Of a stretch of DNA of 64,000 nt, positions 33,781 through 42,837 are shown piece after piece. The translations under genes were made by a program, and so were the position numbers. Numbering within the stretch: position 1 is the first letter of the stretch; the number at the start of each line of letters is the position of its first letter. Under the pieces are notes generated by a model, which saw only the letters and a list, made by a program, of their open reading frames with translations, had not been told where the DNA came from and ran no database searches. This stretch comes from Bacteroidia bacterium (GTDB lineage Bacteria; Bacteroidota; Bacteroidia; NS11-12g; UBA9320). Location: contig JAGVMN010000021.1 in NCBI GenBank assembly GCA_020053795.1, forward strand, positions 1 to 64,000. Reading direction: 5' to 3'.

Positions 33781-35181
33781 TCACGGAAATATCTTCCCCG
33801 GATTCAGCAAGCCTTTGGGGTCGAAAACCGCTTTAATTTTTCGCATCAGATCGATTTGCATAGGTTCGAAAACTTCATTCATGTATTTCTTCTGAACCAA
33901 CCCAATACCGTGCTCGCCGCTGATGGTGCCGCCCAGTTTTTTGCAGAGCCGGAATATTTCGCGGATGCCTTCTTCCAGATGCTTTCCCTTCCAATTCTCG
34001 TCGCTCATTTCCCCTTTAATGATGTTGACATGAAGATTGCCATCGCCGGCATGTCCGTAGCAGATGCTTTCGAAACCATAACGGCTCCCTATTTCTTTTA
34101 CACCTGCTAACAATTCCGGAAGGTAAGCCCGCGAAACAACGGTATCTTCTTCCTTATAAATAGAATGGGCTTTCACCTTTTCCCCTATAGCCCTTCTGAT
34201 TTTCCAAATCTTTTCTTTTTGATCGAAGGTTTCCATGAAAAGCAAATCATCCACCCCGAAGCGTTCCAATGCCTCAGAAATCTTTTCACAGTCCTTCATC
34301 AATAAGTCAGGATCAAACCCATCCACTTCAATCAACAGGTAAATCTCCATGCCTTCTTTATGATCGAAAGTTTCATTCAGGTAGAAGGCTGATAGTTCAA
34401 CAGCTTTTCGCTCCATGAGTTCAAGGGCGGATGGCGTGACGCCTGTCCTGAATATCTCGGCCACAGCCGCACAGGCATTTCCGGCATTGGCGAAAGATGC
34501 CAGCATCAGCAGGTCATGGGTCGGTTTTGTGAGTAGCCGGAAAACAATTTTGGTAACGATTCCCAAGGTTCCCTCACTCCCAATCATCAGATGTGTGAGA
34601 CTGTATCCGGTTGAGTTTTTCAGGGTATCGGCTCCTGTCCAGATAATCTCACCTGTCGGCAAAACCACTTCGAGGTTCAGCACATAGTCGCGGGTGACAC
34701 CATATTTCACCGCCTTCGGTCCGCCGGAATTATGAGCGATGTTGCCGCCCAAAAAACAACTGCCCTTGCTGGCCGGATCGGGCGGATACAATAAACCAAC
34801 TGCCTCCACGGCATTCCTGAAAACTTCATTAATGACCCCCGGTTCTACCGTGGCCTGAAAGTTCTTTTCGTCAATCGCCAATATCCTGTTGAGCCTTTCG
34901 GTTGAAAGAATGAGGCCCCCTGAAACAGGCAAACAGGCACCGCTCAAACCTGTGCCTGCACCACGGGGTGTGAGGGGAATGTCGAATTCATAACAGAGTT
35001 TCATGATGTCCGACACCTCTTCTACTGTATCAGGTTTCACCACCACATCCGGCATAAAAACAAAATCCTCGGTGCTGTCGCTGGCATATAGTTTTCGGGC
35101 ATCGGAATCCGAAATCACAAAGTCCTTACCCACTATAAGTATCAACCTGTCGAGAAATTCGGCCTTCAATGGTTTTGCCAT
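33781..35181 (-). CDS. FAD-linked oxidase, GlcD/D-lactate dehydrogenase type
   Basis: This is a 466-residue flavoprotein of the vanillyl-alcohol oxidase superfamily. The N-terminal FAD domain shows PDVVVKPDTVEEVSDIMKLC and then IPLTPRGAGTGLSGACLPVS, the pyrophosphate-binding loop. The C-terminal domain has CYGHAGDGNLHVNI and ends GTISGEHGIGLVQKKYM. This layout is shared by glycolate oxidase subunit GlcD and by D-lactate and D-2-hydroxyglutarate dehydrogenases, so the hydroxyacid substrate cannot be fixed. No GlcE/GlcF or iron-sulfur partner is adjacent, which favours a single-subunit dehydrogenase. It is divergent from the DPP IV gene, 52 bp apart. Confidence 0.88.
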   Translation of the reverse strand: MAKPLKAEFLDRLILIVGKDFVISDSDARKLYASDSTEDFVFMPDVVVKPDTVEEVSDIMKLCYEFDIPLTPRGAGTGLSGACLPVSGGLILSTERLNRILAIDEKNFQATVEPGVINEVFRNAVEAVGLLYPPDPASKGSCFLGGNIAHNSGGPKAVKYGVTRDYVLNLEVVLPTGEIIWTGADTLKNSTGYSLTHLMIGSEGTLGIVTKIVFRLLTKPTHDLLMLASFANAGNACAAVAEIFRTGVTPSALELMERKAVELSAFYLNETFDHKEGMEIYLLIEVDGFDPDLLMKDCEKISEALERFGVDDLLFMETFDQKEKIWKIRRAIGEKVKAHSIYKEEDTVVSRAYLPELLAGVKEIGSRYGFESICYGHAGDGNLHVNIIKGEMSDENWKGKHLEEGIREIFRLCKKLGGTISGEHGIGLVQKKYMNEVFEPMQIDLMRKIKAVFDPKGLLNPGKIFP

Positions 35182-35233
35182 TTTATTCTGATTTGAATGA
35201 ATTATTATTGACCCTCAAAATTCAGCATTACTC

Positions 35234-37429
35234 ATGAAAAACAAAGCCAACTTATTATTAACATTTTTGGTGACCCTCTCTTTTCTGAATGTTCAGGCAC
35301 AGGATAAAAAACAAATCACCCTCGAAGATATATGGAAAAACGGCACCTTTAGTGCAGCAGGGGTCTATGGTTTTGTGCACCTCAACGACGGGAAAAGTTA
35401 TTGCCGCCTGGTTTTTGCCAATAAAGAACAATACGTGGTTCGCTATGATTATGAGAAGGGAAATGCTCTGGATACACTCATTAGCTCGGTCAGAATTAAG
35501 TCGGTCAACGGACTGAAAGAATTTGCCCTGGAAAGTTTTGATTTTTCGGATGATGAAAACAAAGCAATTCTGATCAGCGAATCGGAGCAGATATACCGCC
35601 ACTCCAGCCGTTCAAGGGCCTGGGTTTGGGAAAAGGGAACCCAAAAGGTAAGTCCTGTTTCGGCCAAGTTGGTGATGTATCCGACCCTCAATCCAACAGG
35701 AACCCATGTGGCGTTTGTGCATGAAAACAACTTGTTTGTCCGCGATCTCAAAAAAGGGAAAACTAAACAGGTGACAAAAGATGGCAAACACAACTTCATC
35801 ATTAATGGTGCCGTTGACTGGGTTTATGAAGAAGAATTCAGTATGTCACGCGGATTTGAGTGGAACGCCAATGGAACTCGCATTGCCTATTACCGTTTCG
35901 ATGAGTCGAAAGTAAAACAGTGGAACATGCAGATGTACACCGGGCTTTATCCTGAACTGGAGCAATACAAATATCCAAAAGCAGGGGAGGCGAATTCTAC
36001 CGTTGACGTTGTGCTTTACGATGTCAAAAAAGGCAAAAGCAAAAAGCTCGAAACCGGTTCTCAGAACGATCAGTACCTTCCCAGAATCATTTGGACAAAA
36101 GACCCAAACCGACTGAGCATTCAACGGCTGAACAGGTTACAAAACCACTGGGAGCTTTTACTGGCTGATGCTGCAACTGGCAAAGTAACTTTGGCCTATG
36201 ACGAAACAAGCGAAACTTATATTGACGTACCGGAGGTTTTACATTTTCTTGACGATGGCAGACATTTCATCATGAGCAGTGAGCGTGATGGATTCAATCA
36301 ATTGTATTTGCACAAGGTAGAAGGGCCTCAGGTTTTTCAAATAACAAAAGGCAACTTCGATGTACTTGGATTCAACGGGGTAAACGAAAAGACTCAAACC
36401 GTTTACTTCTCCTCTTCAGAGATTTCCCCAATGGAAGTTCAATTGTTTTCGGTGGAAATAGACGGCAAAAACAAAAAACAGATTCAAACCGAGAAGGGCA
36501 GTCACAGTGCTATTTTCAGCAAGGACTTCAGTTGTTATCTGCACACCTGGTCATCGGCAAATGAGCCTCCGGTTTTCAGTATCAGAAATGCAACCGGACA
36601 ATTGGTAAGAACCATTGAGCAAAACGAAAAACTCAAAACCAAGCTTGCTGATTATACCCTTAGCCCCCTGGAATTTGGCAAACTTACCACTTCTGAAAAC
36701 ACCGAGCTCAACTATTGGATCATCAAGCCCGCAAATTTCGATGCGAATAAAAAATATCCGGTAATGATGTATGTGTATGGCGGTCCCGGTTCCCAAACGG
36801 TGAAAGACGGATGGCAATACAGCAATTACTTTTGGTATCAGATGCTGGCCAATACCCATGGCTACATTGTAGTTTCGGTTGACAACCGAGGCACAGGTGC
36901 AAGGGGTGTAAGCTTCAAAAAATGCACTTACAAAGAATTGGGCAAGTTTGAAACCATTGATCAAATAGAAGCAGCAAAATGGTTTAGCAATCAAAGTTTT
37001 GTTGATGCTTCTAGAATTGGCATTTGGGGTTGGAGCTACGGTGGTTATATGAGCAGTTTGTGTCTCACCAAAGGAGCCAGTGTTTTCAAAGCAGCTATCG
37101 CTGTTGCCCCGGTTACCAACTGGCGTTATTACGACAATATTTACACCGAGCGTTATATGAGAACCCCACAAGAAAACGCATCGGGTTATGACAATAATTC
37201 CCCCATAAATTTTGTGGATTCATTAAAAGGAAAATATCTCATTGTTCATGGCACGGGAGATGACAATGTTCATTTTCAGAATACCGTTGAGATGGTCAAC
37301 CGCATGATCTCTAAAAACATTCCGTTCGACTCGGAATTTTATCCAAATAAGAATCACGGCATCGGTGGCGGCTTTACCCGTCTGCACCTGTATAACAGAA
37401 TGACGAAGTTTATACTGGAGAATTTGTAG
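35234..37429 (+). CDS. dipeptidyl peptidase IV (S9B serine peptidase)
   Basis: DPP IV removes Xaa-Pro (or Xaa-Ala) dipeptides from peptide N-termini. The 731 residues start with a signal peptide (LLLTFLVTLSFLNVQAQ), so it acts in the periplasm or on the surface. The beta-propeller carries DWVYEEEFSMSRGFEW near 196-211 with the double-Glu motif that holds the substrate amino group. The C-terminal hydrolase has GWSYGGYMSS (Ser near 600), HGTGDDNVHFQ (Asp near 676) and NKNHGIGG (His near 709). It fits a peptide-scavenging life style together with the POT transporters 1.3 kb downstream. Confidence 0.94.
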   Translation: MKNKANLLLTFLVTLSFLNVQAQDKKQITLEDIWKNGTFSAAGVYGFVHLNDGKSYCRLVFANKEQYVVRYDYEKGNALDTLISSVRIKSVNGLKEFALESFDFSDDENKAILISESEQIYRHSSRSRAWVWEKGTQKVSPVSAKLVMYPTLNPTGTHVAFVHENNLFVRDLKKGKTKQVTKDGKHNFIINGAVDWVYEEEFSMSRGFEWNANGTRIAYYRFDESKVKQWNMQMYTGLYPELEQYKYPKAGEANSTVDVVLYDVKKGKSKKLETGSQNDQYLPRIIWTKDPNRLSIQRLNRLQNHWELLLADAATGKVTLAYDETSETYIDVPEVLHFLDDGRHFIMSSERDGFNQLYLHKVEGPQVFQITKGNFDVLGFNGVNEKTQTVYFSSSEISPMEVQLFSVEIDGKNKKQIQTEKGSHSAIFSKDFSCYLHTWSSANEPPVFSIRNATGQLVRTIEQNEKLKTKLADYTLSPLEFGKLTTSENTELNYWIIKPANFDANKKYPVMMYVYGGPGSQTVKDGWQYSNYFWYQMLANTHGYIVVSVDNRGTGARGVSFKKCTYKELGKFETIDQIEAAKWFSNQSFVDASRIGIWGWSYGGYMSSLCLTKGASVFKAAIAVAPVTNWRYYDNIYTERYMRTPQENASGYDNNSPINFVDSLKGKYLIVHGTGDDNVHFQNTVEMVNRMISKNIPFDSEFYPNKNHGIGGGFTRLHLYNRMTKFILENL

Positions 37430-37470
37430 CGAAATATTGAGCTATAAAAACTAACAAAACCATTGACATT

Positions 37471-38397
37471 ATGAAAAGAATCACACTTACGTTAGCGGCA
37501 TTCATGGTTGCCATTGGTACTAATGGGCAGATACGAGAAATTGTTTATAGCAATCCTAATGATTCAATGGCCAATTACTACATCGCTTATAGGCCAACGG
37601 GGCATGTCAATGGACTTTTGCTTCTATTGACGTCTTTTGGAGAGACCCCGCAAAATGCTTCGAATGAAACCGACTTACATATTGCAGCAAACAGTAAGGG
37701 ATTTGTCACTGTTTACGCCTCTTTACAGTATGGGACAATGACATTTTTTATTGACAGTTTGTCGCAAACAGCCTTGGACAAACTTATACCCGAACTTCAG
37801 GAAAAATATGGCACCAAAGAAAAACCTTTTTATCTGGGGGGCTTCTCATTGGGTGGTTCTGGTGTTGTGAAATATGCAGAGAGAGCCTATTCAGTTGGAA
37901 ACTTGCCAAGACCCAAGGCAATTTTTGCTATTGACCCACCCCTTGACTTTGAACGGTTTTATCTAAGTTTAGAAAAGACTGTCAGACATAGTAAAGTTGA
38001 AAATGCAAAGAGAGAGGCAGACTACTTTGTCAAAAGACTTCAATACGAATTCCAAAGTACACCTCAAATTAACAGAGAGCCGTTTGAAAGAATTTCTCCG
38101 TTCTCTTATTCTGACACACTGCAAACGAATTTATTATCCTTAATAAACTGCCCGATATTACTAATATCGGAACCCGACATCATTTGGCAAATGGAAGAAA
38201 GAAATAGAAACTTATATGACCTCAACACGATTGACTGCTCTGCGGTTATTAATTCATTAAGACTTTTGGGAAATAAAAACGCCATTCTAACAATAACCAA
38301 CGGAAAAGGATATCGAAAGTTAAACGGGAATAGAAACCCACACTCATGGTCAATTGCAGACAGTGAACAGACGCTGAGGTGGCTGTTCGCAAATTGA
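37471..38397 (+). CDS. secreted alpha/beta-hydrolase-like protein
   Basis: This 308-residue protein has a signal peptide (MKRITLTLAAFMVAIGTNGQ) and an alpha/beta-hydrolase pattern. A strand and oxyanion-type region (GLLLLLTSFGETPQ) comes early, then the nucleophile elbow GGFSLGGSGVVKYAERA near 128-144 with Ser in G-F-S-L-G, a later Asp in FAIDPPLDF, and a C-terminal NPHSW with His near 293 as likely third catalytic residue. Substrate unknown; an esterase-like activity is plausible. It starts 41 bp after the DPP IV gene in the same direction and may belong to its operon. Codon use becomes slightly more AT-rich here. Confidence 0.72.
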   Translation: MKRITLTLAAFMVAIGTNGQIREIVYSNPNDSMANYYIAYRPTGHVNGLLLLLTSFGETPQNASNETDLHIAANSKGFVTVYASLQYGTMTFFIDSLSQTALDKLIPELQEKYGTKEKPFYLGGFSLGGSGVVKYAERAYSVGNLPRPKAIFAIDPPLDFERFYLSLEKTVRHSKVENAKREADYFVKRLQYEFQSTPQINREPFERISPFSYSDTLQTNLLSLINCPILLISEPDIIWQMEERNRNLYDLNTIDCSAVINSLRLLGNKNAILTITNGKGYRKLNGNRNPHSWSIADSEQTLRWLFAN

Positions 38398-38775
38398 AGA
38401 GCATTATTAGTAGTGCTCTGAGTGATGTATTGAAACAGATTGTTATAAGGTTTTTGAATCCATATCATAAAGTGAAATTGAAAACTTAACTCGGACCGAT
38501 TCCGTAGCTATTGGAACGAAGTTATGCCGGATATCGTCTCACCTTTTGCAAAGCTTCAACCATGAATTTAAGGTTGTTATCATGGCTAAAGCCAAAAGTC
38601 CGTTGACAGCTTTGCTCCACCTTAGCTACGACAAGCTCAACTACCGGGCGGAGTTATTAACTAATCGGCAATACTTCTATTGTAAGTATGTCATTCTCAA
38701 TCTGCATTTCGCGAAAGATAATTTGGACAACTTGAAGTTTTTTTTCATAGTTTCGGCGTTCAAAAAAATCAGACT
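38398..38775. other. intergenic, one short repeat-like segment
   Basis: This is 378 bp between the hydrolase gene and the first POT gene. A 77-codon frame at 38546-38779 reads as non-coding sequence. ATGGCTAAAGCC at about 38581 resembles the GGGCTAAAGCCC palindrome at 5382, so a decayed copy of that repeat may lie here. TAGTTTCG at about 38750 is a weak -7 candidate for the POT gene. Confidence 0.45.
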
Positions 38776-40368
38776 ATGAGCAATACAAAATCAGGACACC
38801 CAAAAGGACTTTATGTACTCTTTTTTACCGAGATGTGGGAACGCTTTGGCTATTACCTTATGCTGGGAATTTTCTCTTTATTTATGCTCGACAGTCTCGG
38901 AAATGGCGGGATGGGATTCGATGCTCAAAAGAAATCAGACGTCTATGGCACCTACATCGGTTTGGTTTACCTGACTCCTTTTATTGGTGGCTTGCTGGCT
39001 GACAGAATTCTCGGATACCGAAGGTCTATTCTTATTGGGGGTCTGCTTATGTCGGCCGGATATTTCTGTTTGGGACTGCCTGATGGACAGGCATTTTATG
39101 TGGCCCTACTACTCATCATTGTTGGCAATGGCTTTTTCAAACCAAACATTTCTACGCTGGTTGGAAATCTTTATAACAATGACACTTACAGAATGAATAA
39201 AGATGCGGGGTTCAACATATTCTATATGGGGATAAATGTCGGGGCTTTTATATGCAACTTCGTTGCGGCATATATGCGGATTAATTATGGATGGGGCTAT
39301 GCCTTTTATGCGGCAGGGACTGGGATGTTAATCGGCCTGATTATCTTTTTAATAGGGACCAGACATATAAAGCATGCCGATGTGATGAAACCCGTTCAAC
39401 CTGAAGACATGTCACTTGGTAAAATAGCAATGACTGTACTCCTGCCCATGTTTGCCTTTGGATTTTTGGGCTGGATTATTCCGGGTAACATTTTTGGCAC
39501 AGATGCCAATGATGCATTTTTGATTGGGTGTGTTCCTGTTATCGGGTTCTTCGTGTATCTGATGATGAAAGCCAATGAAGAAGACAAGAGACCTATCAAA
39601 GCTCTATTAGCTGTGTTTGCCACCATTGTAGTTTTTTGGGCTATTTTTCATCAGAACGGTGATGCACTAACAGTGTTTGCCGAAGATTATACAGATAGGG
39701 AAATGCCTGCATCTGTTGCCGGTATTGCTGAAAAAGGTGATATGGCTCAGATAGTAACAAACCTTGGAGACTCTACTGATGAGAAGAGTGCCAAGTATTT
39801 TTCCAATCTTCCTGCCGACAAATGGCCTGTAGAAGGCCAAAGTCTTAAATTATATTCAACAGAGTTATATCAGTCGGTCAACCCGTTTTGGGTTGTGTTG
39901 CTCACCCCAATTTTGGTTGGTTTCTGGGGTTTTCTAAGATCGAGAAAAAAGGAGCCATCCACTCCAATGAAGATTGCTTTGGGTTTGCTTATTACGGCAC
40001 TTTCGGCATTGGTAATGGTGGCCGCTGTTAAATCAAACAACATGGCCTCTGAAAAAGCAAGCAGTTGGTGGTTGATCATGGCTTATGGTGTCATAACAGT
40101 TGGGGAACTTTGTTTGTCTCCTATGGGATTGTCACTGGTCTCCAAACTTAGCCCGCCAAGAATAACGGCTCTGATGATGGGTGGATTCTTCCTTTCTACA
40201 GCCGTTGGAAACAAACTATCAGGCATGCTTTCAGGTCTTTGGGAAGGTTTTGAAGACAAATCCTATTTCTTTTTGATGAATTTCGCACTGGTTTTTGCGG
40301 CCTTTCTGTTGATGTTTGTGCTTGTCAAGTGGCTGGCCCAAATTATGCGTGAGAAGAATATTTATTAA
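38776..40368 (+). CDS. POT/PTR-family proton-dependent oligopeptide transporter (first of two)
   Basis: A 530-residue major-facilitator protein that should import di- and tripeptides with protons. It opens with FFTEMWERFGYYLMLG, the E-x-x-E-R-F-x-Y-Y proton-coupling motif of POT transporters near 16-24, and has the second family motif around YMGINVGAFICNFVA. About 14 helices are visible. Between helices near 300-350 it has an unusual polar loop (AEDYTDREMPASVAGIAEK and following) absent from the second copy. It lies 8 bp before its paralogue, so the two form an operon. Together with DPP IV it suggests growth on peptides. Confidence 0.92.
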   Translation: MSNTKSGHPKGLYVLFFTEMWERFGYYLMLGIFSLFMLDSLGNGGMGFDAQKKSDVYGTYIGLVYLTPFIGGLLADRILGYRRSILIGGLLMSAGYFCLGLPDGQAFYVALLLIIVGNGFFKPNISTLVGNLYNNDTYRMNKDAGFNIFYMGINVGAFICNFVAAYMRINYGWGYAFYAAGTGMLIGLIIFLIGTRHIKHADVMKPVQPEDMSLGKIAMTVLLPMFAFGFLGWIIPGNIFGTDANDAFLIGCVPVIGFFVYLMMKANEEDKRPIKALLAVFATIVVFWAIFHQNGDALTVFAEDYTDREMPASVAGIAEKGDMAQIVTNLGDSTDEKSAKYFSNLPADKWPVEGQSLKLYSTELYQSVNPFWVVLLTPILVGFWGFLRSRKKEPSTPMKIALGLLITALSALVMVAAVKSNNMASEKASSWWLIMAYGVITVGELCLSPMGLSLVSKLSPPRITALMMGGFFLSTAVGNKLSGMLSGLWEGFEDKSYFFLMNFALVFAAFLLMFVLVKWLAQIMREKNIY

Positions 40369-40376
40369 GTAAGAAG

Positions 40377-41906
40377 ATGAATCAAAATCAGGAGACAAGT
40401 TTAGCACAAATACAAAATTTTGAAGGGAAATATCCAAAGCAGCTTTGGTATCTTTTCTTCTCTGAAATGTGGGAGCGTTTTTGCTTCTATGGCATGCGGG
40501 GTATGCTCACTTTTTTCATGATCAACCAACTGTTTATGGATGAAAAGGTGGCCAATCTGCAATACGGAGCCACCCAGGCATTTGTTTATGCCTTTACTTT
40601 TATCGGGGGGCTTTTCGCCGATAAAATTCTGGGATTCAGAAAATCATTATTTTGGGGAGGTTTGCTGATGATTACCGGTAGTCTTATTTTGGCTTACGAC
40701 CCAAGGCAATTCTTTTTTCTTGGAATAAGTTTCAATGTCATTGGAACGGGATTTTTCAAACCCAATATTTCTACTATGGTAGGAGCATTATACAAAGGAG
40801 GTGATATCAGAAGGGATGCGGGATTTTCTGTTTTTTATTCGGGTATCAATATCGGAGCTTTGTTTGGAGGTTATGCCTGTATCTCCATCGGAAAAGGAAC
40901 TTTTCTGGCCGGTATGGTTCCTGAAAATCTCAGATGGAATGTTGCCTTTGGGCTTGCAGCTTTGGTGATGAGTATAAGCCTGATTACCTTTACTGATACC
41001 AGAAGATCACTCGGACCTATTGGCCTTTCTCCTTTTAGAAGGGCCGATGGAGAAATTGACGCAGGGAAAAAATGGTATGAATATGCAGTGTATCTCGGGG
41101 CTTTAATGGCCGTGCCGCTGATCATGAAAATGGTTACCAATACCCAATATACCGATTGGTTTATGTATATCATCGGGCCGCTGAGTTTGCTCTATCTGAT
41201 CTATGAAATGACAAGGCATTCCTGGGCGGAGGTCAAAAAGTTGGTTGCCGCTCTTTGTTTTATTTTGTTTTCGGTAGTGTTTTGGGCCATCTTCGAACAA
41301 GCAGGTGGGTCGCTCAGCATCTTTGCAGCCAATAATGTCACGGATAAATTATTAGGAGCTATCAAACTGGACCCAAATGGCGTTAACAACGCCGCCAATT
41401 CACTATTCGTCATCATTTTTGCCCCCATTATCGGTATTATTTGGATTGCCATGGCCAAGCGAAAAATTGAACCCAATACTGTTATTAAATTTGGGTTGGG
41501 CTTTTTGTTTCTGGGTTTTGCCTTTTATACTTTTTATGCCACGAGGTTCTTCGCCGACTTTCAGGGAATGACGCCTCTTGATATGTTCACGCTGGCATAC
41601 TTTATCGTCACATTAGGTGAGTTATGCCTGTCGCCAATTGGGTTATCTATTATGACCAAATTGTCTCCGGCACGTTTGCAGGGAGTGATGATGGGAATGT
41701 GGTTTTTGGCCAGTGCTTATGGGCAATATGTCGCGGGTCTGTTTGGGGCAAGTATTGTATCAGATGTAGAGAATGCATCAGCCATGGACAAACTGATTTC
41801 CTACACAGAAGGATATAAACAATTCGCCCTTTATGCCGTAATTGCAGGAGTCATTCTAATTGTTATTTCTCCTTTGATCAGGAAGTTGATGCAGGAGGTG
41901 AAGTGA
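40377..41906 (+). CDS. POT/PTR-family oligopeptide transporter (second of two)
   Basis: A 509-residue paralogue of the preceding gene. The POT motif is FFSEMWERFCFYGMRGML near 23-40, with Phe in place of the first Tyr of the YY pair. YSGINIGALFGGYACI and GELCLSPIGLSIMTKLSPAR are the other conserved stretches. The GMRGML version of motif 1 and the short central loop resemble well-studied di/tripeptide symporters more closely than the first copy does, so the pair may differ in substrate range. The start ATG is 8 bp after the first gene. Confidence 0.92.
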   Translation: MNQNQETSLAQIQNFEGKYPKQLWYLFFSEMWERFCFYGMRGMLTFFMINQLFMDEKVANLQYGATQAFVYAFTFIGGLFADKILGFRKSLFWGGLLMITGSLILAYDPRQFFFLGISFNVIGTGFFKPNISTMVGALYKGGDIRRDAGFSVFYSGINIGALFGGYACISIGKGTFLAGMVPENLRWNVAFGLAALVMSISLITFTDTRRSLGPIGLSPFRRADGEIDAGKKWYEYAVYLGALMAVPLIMKMVTNTQYTDWFMYIIGPLSLLYLIYEMTRHSWAEVKKLVAALCFILFSVVFWAIFEQAGGSLSIFAANNVTDKLLGAIKLDPNGVNNAANSLFVIIFAPIIGIIWIAMAKRKIEPNTVIKFGLGFLFLGFAFYTFYATRFFADFQGMTPLDMFTLAYFIVTLGELCLSPIGLSIMTKLSPARLQGVMMGMWFLASAYGQYVAGLFGASIVSDVENASAMDKLISYTEGYKQFALYAVIAGVILIVISPLIRKLMQEVK

Positions 41907-42044
41907 GATTGTTTAACCTCTTTTCTGTTTGATTTTTCTGCCACCGGATTTTTGTTTGCTGTCGGTACTATAAAAACATAAAACCCAGAGTATGTAGTTT
42001 TTCGGACACATTTACAAAAGCGTGCAAAACCGCTTTGACTGTTA

Positions 42045-42076
42045 TTGTTCACCAGCCTTTTTAATATATACTTTTG
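42045..42076 (+). promoter_or_regulatory. promoter of the wza-wzc operon
   Basis: TTG at 42045-42047, 21 nt, then TACTTTTG at 42069-42076. The expected transcription start near 42081 is 7 nt before the ATG at 42088, which supports that start codon over the longer frame from 42022. Confidence 0.6.
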
Positions 42077-42087
42077 CCCTAAGTGTC

Positions 42088-42837
42088 ATGAAATACAAGG
42101 TATATCATCTTATCATAGTTGCATTTGTGTTGAATAGTTGCGGGCAAAAACTCGTCTATTTTCAGCAGAAAGAAACCAGTAAAAACAAAAGTGATCGCAT
42201 GGAGGTGTCTTCTGCACCAAATCCTGAAGAACATTTGATCTCATACGGAGATGTGTTGTATTTAACATTTAACACAGAAGACCATGAAATTCAAAACCTG
42301 TTTGTTGCAGCTCAAACAAAAGACGGTGGAATCCCCGGAACAGTAGTACAGGAAGATGGCACCATATCAATCCCATTTGCAGGGACCATTTCCGTTGTTG
42401 GCAAAACAATAGCACAGGCCCGAAAGCTAATAACCAATACACTGAAAATTTATATGACTATCGTCGATATTGATCTACGGCTGAATGGATTCCGAATTGT
42501 AATGCTTGGTTCTTTTCATACCCCGGGCATCAAACAAGTTCCCGGGAACAGGATTTCGATTATAGAAGCCATAGGGCTTTCCGGTGACATTATAAACGAT
42601 GGCAAACCCTATAAAATTAAGGTAATCAGGCAAAACGGTAAAGAAAAAGTCACGTATCTAGCCGATCTTACCGATGTTGACGTATTCAAATCGGAAGTAT
42701 ATTACCTTCAATCAAACGACATTGTTTATGCAGAAAAGTTGTCGCGAAGTTTTGTTCGAGAGAATATCACCTATATTTCTATTTTTCTAACCATCGTCAA
42801 CACAGTTGGCATATTTCTTTTACAGGCCGGGAAATGA
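42088..42837 (+). CDS. Wza-like polysaccharide export lipoprotein
   Basis: This 249-residue outer-membrane-type export protein has a lipoprotein leader (YHLIIVAFVLNSCG, Cys at 18). The poly_export domain reads LISYGDVLYLTFNTEDHEIQ and VVQEDGTISIPFAGTISVVG, followed by one SLBB-like repeat (FRIVMLGSFHTPGIKQVPG) and a C-terminal hydrophobic helix (ISIFLTIVNTVGIFLLQAG). Proteins of this class form the exit channel for capsule or exopolysaccharide together with a Wzc-type kinase, which follows here with a 4-bp overlap. The chosen start fits both the leader peptide and the promoter. Confidence 0.9.
   Translation: MKYKVYHLIIVAFVLNSCGQKLVYFQQKETSKNKSDRMEVSSAPNPEEHLISYGDVLYLTFNTEDHEIQNLFVAAQTKDGGIPGTVVQEDGTISIPFAGTISVVGKTIAQARKLITNTLKIYMTIVDIDLRLNGFRIVMLGSFHTPGIKQVPGNRISIIEAIGLSGDIINDGKPYKIKVIRQNGKEKVTYLADLTDVDVFKSEVYYLQSNDIVYAEKLSRSFVRENITYISIFLTIVNTVGIFLLQAGK

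Noticed and set aside
36551-37171. 206-codon minus-strand frame opposite the DPP IV gene
   Set aside because: Antisense shadow of a well-supported gene; no promoter, leader or family likeness.
38546-38779. 77-codon frame before the POT genes
   Set aside because: Composition unlike a protein, includes a repeat-like stretch, and overlaps the POT start.
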